Shown: in pieces, positions 8,010 to 15,945 of the stretch
Layout: the number at the start of each line of letters is the position of its first letter
Position numbering within the stretch: position 1 is the first letter of the stretch
Assembly: GCA_002437415.1 (NCBI GenBank)
Contig: DJPL01000065.1
Coordinates: 1 to 24,465 of the forward strand
DNA length: 24,465 bases
From: Ruminococcaceae bacterium UBA6413
GTDB lineage: Bacteria; Bacillota; Clostridia; Oscillospirales; Ruminococcaceae
Direction: 5' to 3'
Program-made: the position numbers and the translations under genes
The notes under the pieces: model-generated
Databases searched by the model: none
What the model was told of the DNA's origin: nothing
What the model saw: only the letters and a program-made list of their open reading frames with translations

Positions 8010-11000
8010 GGCTTTCTTCTCCTTCCTCTACCATTTCTTCTTCCAGCAAAGAAACGAGTATAGGCTTTGCGTATTCGTACATTACCGCTACGATGTCATC
8101 AACATTTGCATTTCCGTCAACCTTAATCGAGCCTTTACCGCCAAAATCAATAACGATTTTACGTTCCTGCGAAGCATACGGAAGAGCGGAAGACTGTGCA
8201 GCACCTAAAGCCGCCGCCGCATTTCTGAATATCGACTGTGTTTCATCAGCTGTAAATACCTTAGAACCGCCTGCACCGACAACAAGTTCCGGACCTTCCT
8301 CGCCTGCTATAAACGCATTTGCGGCGTTATCGGTGCCGTTCGCATTATGCTGAATTTTCTCATAGACATCTGACGGCATACCGGGGAAGTAACCAGTCGG
8401 ATACTGTGCCTTGCTGTTAAGAACATTCGCCGTAGCATAGGCAACAGCTTCAGAAGCCGAAACAGCTTCAGCCTGTTTGCTCTTTATCGCTTCGATATAA
8501 GCGTCCATTGTTTCCAGTGCCGCTTTTCTCGATTCGTCGCTCATATTCATGTCGTTTACGGCATTTTCAAGGCTTTCCTTAACCTTGTCTACTTCCTTGT
8601 CAAAGTCAGTCTGCATGCCTGCTACAGTATGCGAGAACGTGTCTTTAGCCTGTTCTGTCTTCTTGAAAGCATCGTTAAATTCACTTACAAATTTCTTTGC
8701 GCCGTCGCTGTCAAGGTTTTCGGCCTGCGTTACGATTTCATTCAGATAGCCCGCACTTTCCGCACTGCCGTCCGAAAGTTTTGCTATGAGGTCATCGTCA
8801 AGCCCAAGCGAAGCCGCCTTCTTTAGGTTTTCGGAGTATGTGGTAAGATACTCATACTGGCTCGTAAAAGCGTCAAACATATCTTCAACTTTTATTTTTG
8901 ACTCCGTAGCCATTGTGTCAAAAAGCCCTATCTGGCTGTCGATGCTTTTTCTTGCTGCGTCATATGCTTCGTCGTATTTATCGCATAGTTCCTGTATCGC
9001 ATCCTTACTACCGTCAACAGCACGCTCGCAAGCTTCTCCGTAGCTTAATGTAGCGTTTGCGGCTTCCTCTGCCTCTTTTGCATAGTCTTCGATAGCCTGC
9101 TTTGCATCTTCCTGAGCCTGTATATTTGCAGTAAGCTGATCGTGAAGAGCTTCCCATTTTGCTTTAGCGTCATTATATTCTTTGGTTGCTCCCGAGTTGA
9201 GCAATGTAGTGGCAGCTCCTTCAAATATATTCTGCTGAGAATATTTCTTACCCGCAGCAAGCATATTGGCTTCTGCAATTTCAATATCCCTTCGTAGCGT
9301 TTCCTCTTGACCCATAAGATCAGCTATACTATTTTGAGCGTTTTCAACCTTTCGCTTTTTATAGGTCTTTTCGGCCGTTTCCATTATCTTATCGCCCAAA
9401 GCGTCTATATTGTCAGTTACGCTTTCAACGTTTAAGCCAAGCTCAGGATACATTCCGTTAAGAGTAGATACTATCTGCTTCATTTGCTCCTGGCTTGCCG
9501 CCGTTTTTTCAGAGCTAGTTGCTAATTCCTCGAGCTTATTAACAAGATTCCCTGCGGTTTCGTACTGGTTTTCGATTTCAAAGTTATTATCTTGATAACT
9601 TGATGTTATCTGTTGTGACAATTCGATATGCTTATCAAACCTATCATAAAGTTCCTCTATGGTCATCTTGTTATTCTCAAATGACTCGGTAAGACTGTCA
9701 ACCTTATTTTTCAGAGTGCTTGCTTCGGCGGAAGTTGCACCAAATTCCTCACAAGCATTCTTGTATTCGGCGTTTGCTTTCTGTAATTCGTCATAATTGA
9801 CTTTCGTGGAAGCAGTCCACGATTCATACTCTTTGTTTGTGTTAGAAAGAGCAACAGTCAGCGCCGTTATTACAGCCACAGCACCTGCAATTGCCGCAAC
9901 AATAATCATTATTTTAGGGCTTAACGAAAGCATTTCAGCAATTTTAGGAACAAGTTTTACTATACCTGCGATAGCACCTGCAAGTCCCATAGCACCTAAT
10001 GCAACAGCCAATCCTGCGATAGCGCCACTCAGTGCCGGGCATTGATCTATCCACGAAGCAAATATATTTAGCACATTAGAACCTGCATTATACATAGCCT
10101 CAAGGCAAGGATTGAGATCATCGCCTATCGCTATTGCAACGTTCTGAGCGCTGTTGCTGAATTTCTGTGATGCGGCTTCTGTCGTATCCATCATCTTGCT
10201 ATATGCCAGTTCGGTAGCTCCTGCACTGTCTTTCATTGCCATAAGAGTGTCGTTATATGCGTCACTACCTGCCTTCGCAAGTGACAATGCGCCTGTTCCC
10301 GCTTCTACCGAACCCCACAATTCGTTGAATTTTGTGAGATTGCCGTTTACGCTATTTACGAGAACGTCAAGCACATCACCTATTGATTTACCTTCACTCG
10401 AAAGCTCGGCAAATGTGCTTCCTGTTTCGTCCTTCAGTATCTTAGCAACATTGCTCGAGCTGTCACCCAACTCATTAAGCATTGACTTGATGTATGTACC
10501 TGCTTCGGCTGTCGCAATACCGTTTTTAGTCAGCTGGGCATACGCAGTAGACAGATTATCCATCTCTACGTTATATGCCGCCGCAAGCGGTATAGTCTTG
10601 CCTACCGAGCTTGCCAATTCATCAACGGTCGTTTTGCCTAAATTCTGCGTCGTAACAAGAATGTCCGAAATATACTCGGTCTGATCGGCAGACAGGTTGT
10701 AAGCGTTAAGAGCCGTCGTGAGCACGTCAACCGCCGTAGCGCTCGACGTAAAACCGCCTACGGCCAGTTTGTTTGCTTTGTCAACCGTAGCAATCGCATT
10801 TCCGACTTCCACGCTTGCAGAAATTGCCTGATATGTAGCGTCAGAAAGGTCGTTTACGCTCTTTCCGCTTTCTCCCGAAAGCTGCAACAGCTCATCTCTC
10901 ATGCTACGCATTGACACTTTGTTGGTATCTACAAGCGTAGACACTTTTGCAACGGACGTTTCAAATTCCGCCGCACTCTGCGAGCAAGCAACAAGAGCCG

Positions 11001-11517
11001 CACTTATTTCCTGTGCGACTTTTGCAAGTCCGAGTGCCTGAATAACATTGCCTAATGCCTCAAAGCCTTTGGGTGTTTCTTTACTTTCTTCCGTTAGCTT
11101 TTTGATTTTTTCAGAAAGCTTATCGATTGTTTCTTCTGCCTGCTCTAGTTTTTCTCTTAAACTGTCATAATCAGAGCGAAGAACAACCGATGATTCCGAA
11201 TTTTGTTTTTGTAGCTCTATTAGTTCATCAAGCTTCTTTGAAAGCATGTCGGAAGCTTCCGTTGTCTGCCCTATGCTATCGGTGACATTATCCGCAGCCG
11301 CCGACATTTCAGCGGCACTTGAAATAGTCTGAGACATCTTATCGGACGCTTTGTTTAATCCGGTTGCTACTTTATTCATTGCCTTGTCGGCAGAAGTGGC
11401 TATAGTATCAAACTTTCTGACACACGCATCTCCGGCTTTTGTGATTACATCAAGCTTTTTCGAGAAGTCGTCTATCAGCGAAAACTTTGCTTGTAATTTC
11501 TCCGCCGTATGTCTCAC
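7999..11517 (-). CDS. Tail tape measure protein (XkdO/YqbO type)
   Basis: This 1172-residue protein sets tail length and chaperones tube polymerisation. The N-terminal ~170 residues are heptad-rich coiled coil. Residues about 180-400 carry the TP901-type tape measure core (FETSVAKVSTLVDTNKVSM, LGKTTVDELASSVGKTIPLA, TAEAGTYIKSMLNELGD). A hydrophobic block of Gly/Ala/Ile-rich segments lies at about 490-560, typical of tape measures that enter the membrane at DNA ejection. Long helices follow, and the C-terminal ~100 residues contain NAFIAGEEGPELVVGAGG, common at tape measure C-termini. At roughly 0.15 nm per residue (general rule) the tail would be near 175 nm. The start is GTG at 11517, two bases after the end of the frameshifted chaperone extension. 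Its SD is not clear because TGAG abuts the start, so translational coupling is likely. Confidence 0.93.
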   Translation of the reverse strand: MRHTAEKLQAKFSLIDDFSKKLDVITKAGDACVRKFDTIATSADKAMNKVATGLNKASDKMSQTISSAAEMSAAADNVTDSIGQTTEASDMLSKKLDELIELQKQNSESSVVLRSDYDSLREKLEQAEETIDKLSEKIKKLTEESKETPKGFEALGNVIQALGLAKVAQEISAALVACSQSAAEFETSVAKVSTLVDTNKVSMRSMRDELLQLSGESGKSVNDLSDATYQAISASVEVGNAIATVDKANKLAVGGFTSSATAVDVLTTALNAYNLSADQTEYISDILVTTQNLGKTTVDELASSVGKTIPLAAAYNVEMDNLSTAYAQLTKNGIATAEAGTYIKSMLNELGDSSSNVAKILKDETGSTFAELSSEGKSIGDVLDVLVNSVNGNLTKFNELWGSVEAGTGALSLAKAGSDAYNDTLMAMKDSAGATELAYSKMMDTTEAASQKFSNSAQNVAIAIGDDLNPCLEAMYNAGSNVLNIFASWIDQCPALSGAIAGLAVALGAMGLAGAIAGIVKLVPKIAEMLSLSPKIMIIVAAIAGAVAVITALTVALSNTNKEYESWTASTKVNYDELQKANAEYKNACEEFGATSAEASTLKNKVDSLTESFENNKMTIEELYDRFDKHIELSQQITSSYQDNNFEIENQYETAGNLVNKLEELATSSEKTAASQEQMKQIVSTLNGMYPELGLNVESVTDNIDALGDKIMETAEKTYKKRKVENAQNSIADLMGQEETLRRDIEIAEANMLAAGKKYSQQNIFEGAATTLLNSGATKEYNDAKAKWEALHDQLTANIQAQEDAKQAIEDYAKEAEEAANATLSYGEACERAVDGSKDAIQELCDKYDEAYDAARKSIDSQIGLFDTMATESKIKVEDMFDAFTSQYEYLTTYSENLKKAASLGLDDDLIAKLSDGSAESAGYLNEIVTQAENLDSDGAKKFVSEFNDAFKKTEQAKDTFSHTVAGMQTDFDKEVDKVKESLENAVNDMNMSDESRKAALETMDAYIEAIKSKQAEAVSASEAVAYATANVLNSKAQYPTGYFPGMPSDVYEKIQHNANGTDNAANAFIAGEEGPELVVGAGGSKVFTADETQSIFRNAAAALGAAQSSALPYASQERKIVIDFGGKGSIKVDGNANVDDIVAVMYEYAKPILVSLLEEEMVEEGEESHEF

Positions 11518-11518
11518 C

Positions 11519-12147
11519 TCACAATCTAACAGCAGGGGGAACGCAGGGCTTTTCTGCTTCGTACAGCTCTGACGCTATATAAAACAGCTGTGTTTCTCTC
11601 GGCATATCGTTAAACTCTTCCATGCGAAGATGATGTCGTTGCCAAAGAACGTGTGCCCAATACTCAAGCCCCTTGCTGTCAATTAGTTTTTTGCTTCTTC
11701 AATCTCCTCGTTTTCGCTCTCGGTTGATGTCATGCCGCACACTTTCATTACTGCTTCTGCGACGTAGTTATAATCGTTGATATCATCGAACACCAGCGAA
11801 GGCATATCGGTAAAATCAAAACAGTCATAGCTTTTCATCAGCTCTTCATCTTTAAGGTCGGGATATACGAGGGCTTCTGCGATTATATGCGAAAGAGCCT
11901 TTTCTCTGTCATTGTCAACAACAAAAAGCACCTCGCCGTTTTCTGCATAAGGTCTGCCGTTCTTGCCATAAGCAACACGCTTATCTTTATATCCATTGTT
12001 GATCTTGCGGATATCGGCTGTGCTTAACTTCTTTATCTGGAACATAATGCGAGCGCCGTTTTCGTCTACAAAGCTTTCAGGGCCTAACACAGAAACGATT
12101 TCGGGCTCTTTGTTTTTCTTCATAAAATAGGATAAATTCTTTTTCAT
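11519..12147 (-). CDS. Frameshifted tail assembly chaperone (209-residue -1 fusion product)
   Basis: This is the predicted long form of the chaperone made by -1 frameshifting at A AAA AAC (11692-11686). The first 154 residues are those of the short form. After slippage the ribosome skips the TAA at 11685-11683 and reads 55 more codons to the TGA at 11521-11519. The extension begins LIDSKGLEYWAHVLW, contains RMEEFNDMPRETQLFYIASE, and ends PPAVRL. Its character (a short helical domain with a P-R-x-x-QLFYIASE motif) fits the downstream T domain of lambda gpG-GT-like chaperones, which bind the tape measure. The extension has no good start of its own and fills the otherwise empty gap of 163 bases before the tape measure. 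Expression by frameshifting is inferred from the site, the open frame and the conserved biology. Confidence 0.82.
11683..11708 (-). promoter_or_regulatory. Programmed -1 ribosomal frameshift signal
   Basis: The heptamer A AAA AAC occupies 11692-11686 in the zero frame (GCA AAA AAC) and is followed at once by the TAA stop at 11685-11683. An SD-like AGGAG at 11708-11704 lies 11 bases upstream of the heptamer, close to the spacing known for the SD stimulator of E. coli dnaX. The -1 frame is open for 55 codons beyond. Downstream I see only a weak hairpin (CAAG-GGG-CTTG), so the upstream SD-like site and the adjacent stop are the more convincing stimulators. Confidence 0.78.
11683..12147 (-). CDS. 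Tail assembly chaperone, short form (XkdN/YqbN-like)
   Basis: A 154-residue protein in the XkdN/YqbN position, between tail tube and tape measure. It equals the G-type chaperone that coats the tape measure before tube polymerisation. Visible features are MKKNLSYFMKKNKEPEIVSV at the start, RIMFQIKKLSTADIRKINNGY, and the acidic C-terminus ending EEIEEAKN. The acidic tail is encoded by the sequence that also carries the frameshift signal. The ATG has AAGGAGA upstream. A strong hairpin between this gene and the tube gene probably lowers its expression relative to the tube. Family assignment rests on synteny and general sequence character. Confidence 0.87.
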   Translation of the reverse strand: MKKNLSYFMKKNKEPEIVSVLGPESFVDENGARIMFQIKKLSTADIRKINNGYKDKRVAYGKNGRPYAENGEVLFVVDNDREKALSHIIAEALVYPDLKDEELMKSYDCFDFTDMPSLVFDDINDYNYVAEAVMKVCGMTSTESENEEIEEAKN

Positions 12148-12159
12148 ACTGCTTTCTCC

Positions 12160-12204
12160 TTATAATAAAACTTCGGAGCGGCTTTTTATAGCTCGCTCCG
12201 AGTT
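12160..12204 (-). terminator. Terminator-like hairpin between tail tube and chaperone genes
   Basis: On the minus strand, nine bases after the tube stop, CTCGGAGCGAGC pairs with GCCGCTCCGAAG across an 8-base loop, with small bulges. A moderate T-run (TTTTATTATA) follows at 12170-12161. It could act as a partial intrinsic terminator or an mRNA-stabilising hairpin at the 3' end of the abundant tube message. The plus-strand sequence also has T-rich flanks, but no plus-strand gene needs it. Confidence 0.65.
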
Positions 12205-12212
12205 GTTTTGGT

Positions 12213-12638
12213 TTACTTTGTTACAACGCTGTATGCGTTAAAGTTGATCTGGTCTTCAAGGAAAGTACCTGTGACATCAAGTTCCAGAAGCTTAATATCG
12301 CTCGTGATAACGCAACCTGTAGCCGTTGTAGTTATTGATTTGTTTTTCTTGTAGTAGTCCGAAGCCTTATCGTTCATCGTACCCTGGATTGTAAAAGTAG
12401 GCGTTTTACCCGTCTTTAAGTAAGCATTAAGCTTGTTTCTAAGCCACGGTGTAGCCCTACGGCGTGTGATAGTGCCAGTATACTTTATGTCCATCCAGCG
12501 AGAGCTTTCGCCCTTATCGCCGATACACTTGCTTGTCTGCACTTCGGGAGTAGCCGTGATAGTGCAGTTTACACCGTCATAGACTGTGTAACCGTCAAGC
12601 AGTATCTTGCCATTTCTGATTGATATATCGTTACGCAT
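12213..12638 (-). CDS. Tail tube protein (XkdM/YqbM family)
   Basis: This 141-residue protein forms the inner tail tube of the contractile tail. The sequence follows the XkdM family: MRNDISIRNGKILLDGYTVYD, then SSRWMDIKYTGTITRRRATPW, then the helix NKLNAYLKTGKTPTFTIQG, and the C-terminal strand motif GTFLEDQINFNAYSV. Length is normal for the family. AAGGAGG lies before the ATG at 12638, and the gap from the sheath gene is 13 bases, the standard sheath-tube order. A hairpin directly after the stop suggests that this highly needed protein is expressed above its downstream neighbours. Confidence 0.93.
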   Translation of the reverse strand: MRNDISIRNGKILLDGYTVYDGVNCTITATPEVQTSKCIGDKGESSRWMDIKYTGTITRRRATPWLRNKLNAYLKTGKTPTFTIQGTMNDKASDYYKKNKSITTTATGCVITSDIKLLELDVTGTFLEDQINFNAYSVVTK

Positions 12639-12651
12639 TTCTGTTGCCTCC

Positions 12652-13974
12652 TTATCTTGTGGTTACCGAGAAATACAGCTTTTCTGCGCTATCTACAGGG
12701 GTGATCGCAACATTGAAATATGTAGAGTCGCCCGAGGAACGCACTTTATCAACGAGGAAATCTGACTCGGCATCGACATTTCTGATAGCGCCTTCTTCTT
12801 CGTATTCTTTGAGCAGTGAAACGCCTATGCCCTCCATGATGTTCCAGCCGTCCTCGTCGTTGTCAAACTTGTTAGGTGGGAAATTATCCTGGATGGACTT
12901 TGCGATAGCGTCAAGGACACGAATTACACGGTTTTTTCTGTAGCTCGAGTCTTTACCGTCACCGAACGAAATAAGACTGTTGATGTCGTATTCAACCGCT
13001 ACCGAGCTGTCTTCAAGGTTCGTGAAGAAAAATTCGCCGCTATTGATAGCGGTAATGCTTTCTTCGTGTGTCTTTAAACCGTTTACGGCAACTGCGCCCT
13101 CGTATTTCAGATAGGTGTTTGACTGCGTTTCTGTCGCCGAAGCATAGGCCGCCGCTACCCATGCGGTTACCTGCGGAACTGTAAGCGTTGCGTCGCTAAG
13201 TATTACGGAGTTGGTAACGTTGATAATACCCTCGTAGTTGCCTGCAAAATTAGGCAGAACGGCGTTTACGCAACGTCCCATATTCTCACGCATATAAACG
13301 ATTTTTGACTTACAAGCTGTCTGTAATGACTGTTCTGTCGAAGGGAACGCAAGTGTATTAAACGTTATGCTTTCAAGCTTATCGAGGAACGCTGTTATAT
13401 CACTGTTTGATGCTTCCGAAGCCGTCGCATCTTCAAGTGCAACACCTGCCACAGCTTCTATGTCGGACGAAGCAACAAAATCAATGTATTCGCTTGTCAG
13501 CTGTGCGGCGTTTGTAATGCCGACAAATTCCTCAACAACCGATCCTGCGATATAGACATTTACGTCCCAGCCGCTTGCGGCATTTGAAGCAACAGAGAAA
13601 GAAAACTGATTGCCTCGTGTACCACCGTACTTAGCTGTACCGGTAAGGCCGCCGCCTGTACCTGTTGCCTTAGTACCCGTTTTAGGTATATATACGATTA
13701 CGCTTTTTGCGAGCTTTAACGCCTCTCTTATCATAAGCATAAACTGATTGTCTGCGTCATAAATGCTGTAACCGAGTTTATTGTAATGCTCATCGGGAGA
13801 GCCGTTGTCAATGGTGATAAACTCGCCTTCAGGTCCGTAATCATGACCAATAAGAGGCAGTACCACAACACCTCTGTCAGACGACTGTATCAGCTCGGTT
13901 ACTGAGCTCTCAAAGTTGATATAGGTACCGGGGCGTGTCTTACCGGTACGCTTGTCAAATCTTCCACCTGCCAT
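12652..13974 (-). CDS. Tail sheath protein (XkdK/YqbK family)
   Basis: A 440-residue contractile sheath protein, and the main evidence that the tail is of myovirus type. The N-terminus MAGGRFDKRTGKTRPGTYI with INFESS is the standard sheath opening in PBSX-like phages. The core includes RGVVVLPLIGHDYGPEGEFI, the GGLTGTAKYGGTRGN loop and AAAYASATETQSNTYLKYEGAV. The C-terminal region holds KNRVIRVLDAIAKSIQDNF and ends with NVAITPVDSAEKLYFSVTTR, which corresponds to the conserved sheath C-terminal domain. An AGGAGGTAAAG site precedes the ATG, which is three bases after the upstream stop. Confidence 0.95.
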   Translation of the reverse strand: MAGGRFDKRTGKTRPGTYINFESSVTELIQSSDRGVVVLPLIGHDYGPEGEFITIDNGSPDEHYNKLGYSIYDADNQFMLMIREALKLAKSVIVYIPKTGTKATGTGGGLTGTAKYGGTRGNQFSFSVASNAASGWDVNVYIAGSVVEEFVGITNAAQLTSEYIDFVASSDIEAVAGVALEDATASEASNSDITAFLDKLESITFNTLAFPSTEQSLQTACKSKIVYMRENMGRCVNAVLPNFAGNYEGIINVTNSVILSDATLTVPQVTAWVAAAYASATETQSNTYLKYEGAVAVNGLKTHEESITAINSGEFFFTNLEDSSVAVEYDINSLISFGDGKDSSYRKNRVIRVLDAIAKSIQDNFPPNKFDNDEDGWNIMEGIGVSLLKEYEEEGAIRNVDAESDFLVDKVRSSGDSTYFNVAITPVDSAEKLYFSVTTR

Positions 13975-13977
13975 TTG

Positions 13978-14190
13978 TTACTTTACCTCCTTTGACTGCC
14001 ACTGTCTTATTTTTTCTGCCATTTCGTTTACGGTAAACTTTGCGTCTTCTGCAAGTCCGTAAGCAGCACCGTCAAATGTGCTGACAGTTACTCCGAACAG
14101 CTTTAAAGCGTGCTGACGAAGCTGTTTTACAGTGAAAACAAGCTCCGTTTTTTCGCTCTTTGCTGTTGTTGCATTAGTGTTTTTGCTCAT
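13978..14190 (-). CDS. YqzN/YkzM-like small phage protein
   Basis: A 70-residue protein between the YqbJ-like tail terminator and the sheath, where skin and PBSX carry a small YqzN/YkzM family gene. After a polar N-terminus (MSKNTNATTAKSEKTE) the sequence reads VKQLRQHALKLFGVTVSTF, then LAEDAKFTVNEMAEKIRQW, a compact helical fold that fits this family. A longer frame begins at 14217, but the ATG at 14190 has AAAGGAGA just upstream and shares ATGA with the stop of the preceding gene, so I use 14190. The function is unknown. Confidence 0.78.
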   Translation of the reverse strand: MSKNTNATTAKSEKTELVFTVKQLRQHALKLFGVTVSTFDGAAYGLAEDAKFTVNEMAEKIRQWQSKEVK

Positions 14191-14654
14191 GTATTCTCCT
14201 TTCTTGAGATCGAGCACATCACCTCATCAGCTGTAGGCTTAACCTCTCTTACATCTCTGTAAAATTCAGTGCTTTGCCAGCCGATGTCTATGCTTTTGGC
14301 ACAACTATCATTTGCGTTTATTTCGCATTTTGTTATGCGTATATAATCATCTGTCGGCTGACCGTTAGAGTCAACGACAGGGATCAGCATAGCATTGTCA
14401 CGAATTGCTTTTGCAATTCCCAAAGCGTTTTCATACGCTAAATCATCATTAGTCGCAAACACAACCACGCTCCAGCTGTATGTAAACGAATATGAGGAAA
14501 CGGTGTGTTCACTTGAAGAAACAACGGGCGAGGGGAAGAAAACAGCCGGAACAGCAAAATTTTCTCGCATTTCTTCATAATACGGCACTGTACCCTCCAC
14601 GGCGTTCTCGATAATGAATTTTGCAATACTTGCCGTTTCGCTTGTAATAATCAT
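14187..14654 (-). CDS. YqbJ/XkdJ-like tail completion protein
   Basis: A 155-residue soluble protein in the position of the tail terminator in PBSX-like phages. It starts MIITSETASIAKFIIENAV and holds FFPSPVVSSSEHTVSSYSF and a beta-alpha stretch with SWSVVVFATNDDLAYENALG. The latter is typical of tail-terminator-like proteins, which have a strand, then a helix of the type ALGIAKAIRDNAMLIPV. Its C-terminus ends ISRKENT and overlaps the next gene by four bases (ATGA). The expected role is to cap the tail tube and sheath and join them to the head. Assignment rests mostly on gene order. Confidence 0.75.
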   Translation of the reverse strand: MIITSETASIAKFIIENAVEGTVPYYEEMRENFAVPAVFFPSPVVSSSEHTVSSYSFTYSWSVVVFATNDDLAYENALGIAKAIRDNAMLIPVVDSNGQPTDDYIRITKCEINANDSCAKSIDIGWQSTEFYRDVREVKPTADEVMCSISRKENT

Positions 14655-14675
14655 TCTTCCACCTCACACACATTG

Positions 14676-15191
14676 TTAGAATATATCCAACAGCTCCGCC
14701 ATGTAGCTGTCAAATATCTCGCCTATCTGCCCTTCCATTTCCAAAAGAGCTTTAGCAAAAAATTTTTTGCCTTCAATATACTGCCGTTTCAGCATCATTC
14801 CGCCCTTAGCGGTCGGATCATAAACAAACTTATCGCCCGTATCGCCGCTTTTCCAGTAGCCAGGAACAAACCTGTGCGTAACATCTTCCCCCATGTTCCA
14901 ATGTCCGTTTTCGACAAGATAAGCATACCTGACCTTGCTACCTACAGTAATTGAGTTCTTGTCGACTTCCCATATACTGTTGGTGTCACCAAACGTAAAG
15001 CTTGCAATCATGTTTGATGTTACTACAGACTTGCATTCTATGATGTTATCTGTAACTTTGTTCAAAAAGATTATCCCCCATTCGTTTAGCACGTTGTTTA
15101 TGACCTGCTCGACACGGGGGCGCAGCTCCTCAAATTTACGCAGATACGCTTCTATCTGCGAATAATCAAAGCTTACATACTTCTTGTTCAT
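14676..15191 (-). CDS. YqbI/HK97 gp10-like head-tail protein
   Basis: This 171-residue protein resembles the HK97 gp10/XkdI group of head-tail joining or tail completion proteins. Diagnostic parts are the helical N-terminus with LRKFEELRPRVEQVINNVLN, YAYLVENGHWNMGEDVTHRF and VPGYWKSGD, followed by FVYDPTAKGGMMLKRQYIEG and a C-terminal helix. The LVENGH motif is typical of gp10-like proteins. ATGA overlap at 15188-15191 couples it to the YqbH-like gene. Length is close to YqbI. Confidence 0.88.
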   Translation of the reverse strand: MNKKYVSFDYSQIEAYLRKFEELRPRVEQVINNVLNEWGIIFLNKVTDNIIECKSVVTSNMIASFTFGDTNSIWEVDKNSITVGSKVRYAYLVENGHWNMGEDVTHRFVPGYWKSGDTGDKFVYDPTAKGGMMLKRQYIEGKKFFAKALLEMEGQIGEIFDSYMAELLDIF

Positions 15192-15553
15192 ATCTTCTTC
15201 TGTTCCTCTCTGCGAGTTAACATAACAAAAATATGATGATTACGGATATTTCTCGGCACTTCGGCGGTGTATTCGTATCCGGTTTCCGTATCAACAATTT
15301 TATCATTGATACGGACATCTGTAGATGCAGGAAGCACCAGCTTTATAGATGCGGATACGGCGTTATACGCAGGGGCAGTCTGAAGACTCAAGCCGGTATC
15401 GGCGGTACAAAAATGGCATTTAACATCTGTGTAGTCAGGCTCATCGGAGTATTTAAACTCTTTTGTAGCAGGCAAGCCATAGCCTACCTGCTTTTCAACT
15501 GCCTGCAAGTGATATATGTTGCATTTGTGATTTAGCAAAGCGTCTAAACTCAT
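15188..15553 (-). CDS. YqbH-like head-tail adaptor
   Basis: A 121-residue protein with the style of YqbH/DUF3599 proteins: MSLDALLNHKCNIYHLQAVE at the start, a Cys-containing beta region (DVKCHFCTADTGLSL), then PASTDVRINDKIVDTETGYEY and ending HHIFVMLTRREEQKKI. Members are small beta-barrel adaptors (gp16-like stoppers) at the head-tail junction. AAAGGAGG precedes the ATG. The gene is coupled to the next by a 4-base overlap. Two Cys residues near positions 46 and 49 are seen, but one pair is too little to claim a metal site. Confidence 0.82.
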   Translation of the reverse strand: MSLDALLNHKCNIYHLQAVEKQVGYGLPATKEFKYSDEPDYTDVKCHFCTADTGLSLQTAPAYNAVSASIKLVLPASTDVRINDKIVDTETGYEYTAEVPRNIRNHHIFVMLTRREEQKKI

Positions 15554-15567
15554 TGTACCGCCTCCTT

Positions 15568-15945
15568 TTACAGCTTTCTTAAATTCATAACGACCTTTCC
15601 GCTCTGTGTTGATATCACATACTCATCAAGCAAAGGAGCAAGATTTAAGTCGGATATGCTCACAAGCGTGTCATTGGCCGTGTATGAATAATCATCGAAA
15701 GTTTCCGACTTCATTTCCTTGCTCGTTGCCATTGCATTATAAGCGTAAGCTTCCGCAAGCAATAAGCAAGCCGTTTTTACATTTTCGGGTATCTCGCCGT
15801 CAGCAAAATTGTTATGCGTGTAGTTGGTAATCGCCGCCATAGCTCGTTTTATATCTATGGCAAGCTGATTATCGCTTCTGTTTTTTACTGACGGATAGTT
15901 CGTGTAGCTCCTCAGCTCATCAGCTGTTATCCACGTCACACTCAC
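15568..15945 (-). CDS. YqbG-like head-tail connector
   Basis: A 125-residue helical connector (gp6-type) between portal and stopper. From the chosen GTG start it reads MSVTWITADELRSYTNYPSV, then NQLAIDIKRAMAAITNYTHN and ENVKTACLLLAEAYAYNAMA, which matches YqbG/DUF3199-type connectors. A longer frame starts at a TTG at 15981, but it would overlap the YqbF-like gene by 62 bases and has no SD. GTG at 15945 has GAGG nine bases upstream and overlaps by 26 bases; GTG at 15939 is also possible. Confidence 0.82.
   Translation of the reverse strand: MSVTWITADELRSYTNYPSVKNRSDNQLAIDIKRAMAAITNYTHNNFADGEIPENVKTACLLLAEAYAYNAMATSKEMKSETFDDYSYTANDTLVSISDLNLAPLLDEYVISTQSGKVVMNLRKL

Noticed and set aside
9045..9284. 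A 79-codon minus-strand frame inside the tape measure
   Set aside because: It is out of frame within a continuous coiled-coil gene and has no recognisable features.
11640..11680. Downstream pseudoknot or hairpin stimulator for the frameshift
   Set aside because: Only a 4-base-pair CAAG/CTTG hairpin with a 3-base loop is visible by eye; too weak to claim.
3786..15191. Interpretation as a headless tailocin
   Set aside because: Intact terminase, portal, protease and capsid genes lie in the same operon, so a complete phage head is encoded.
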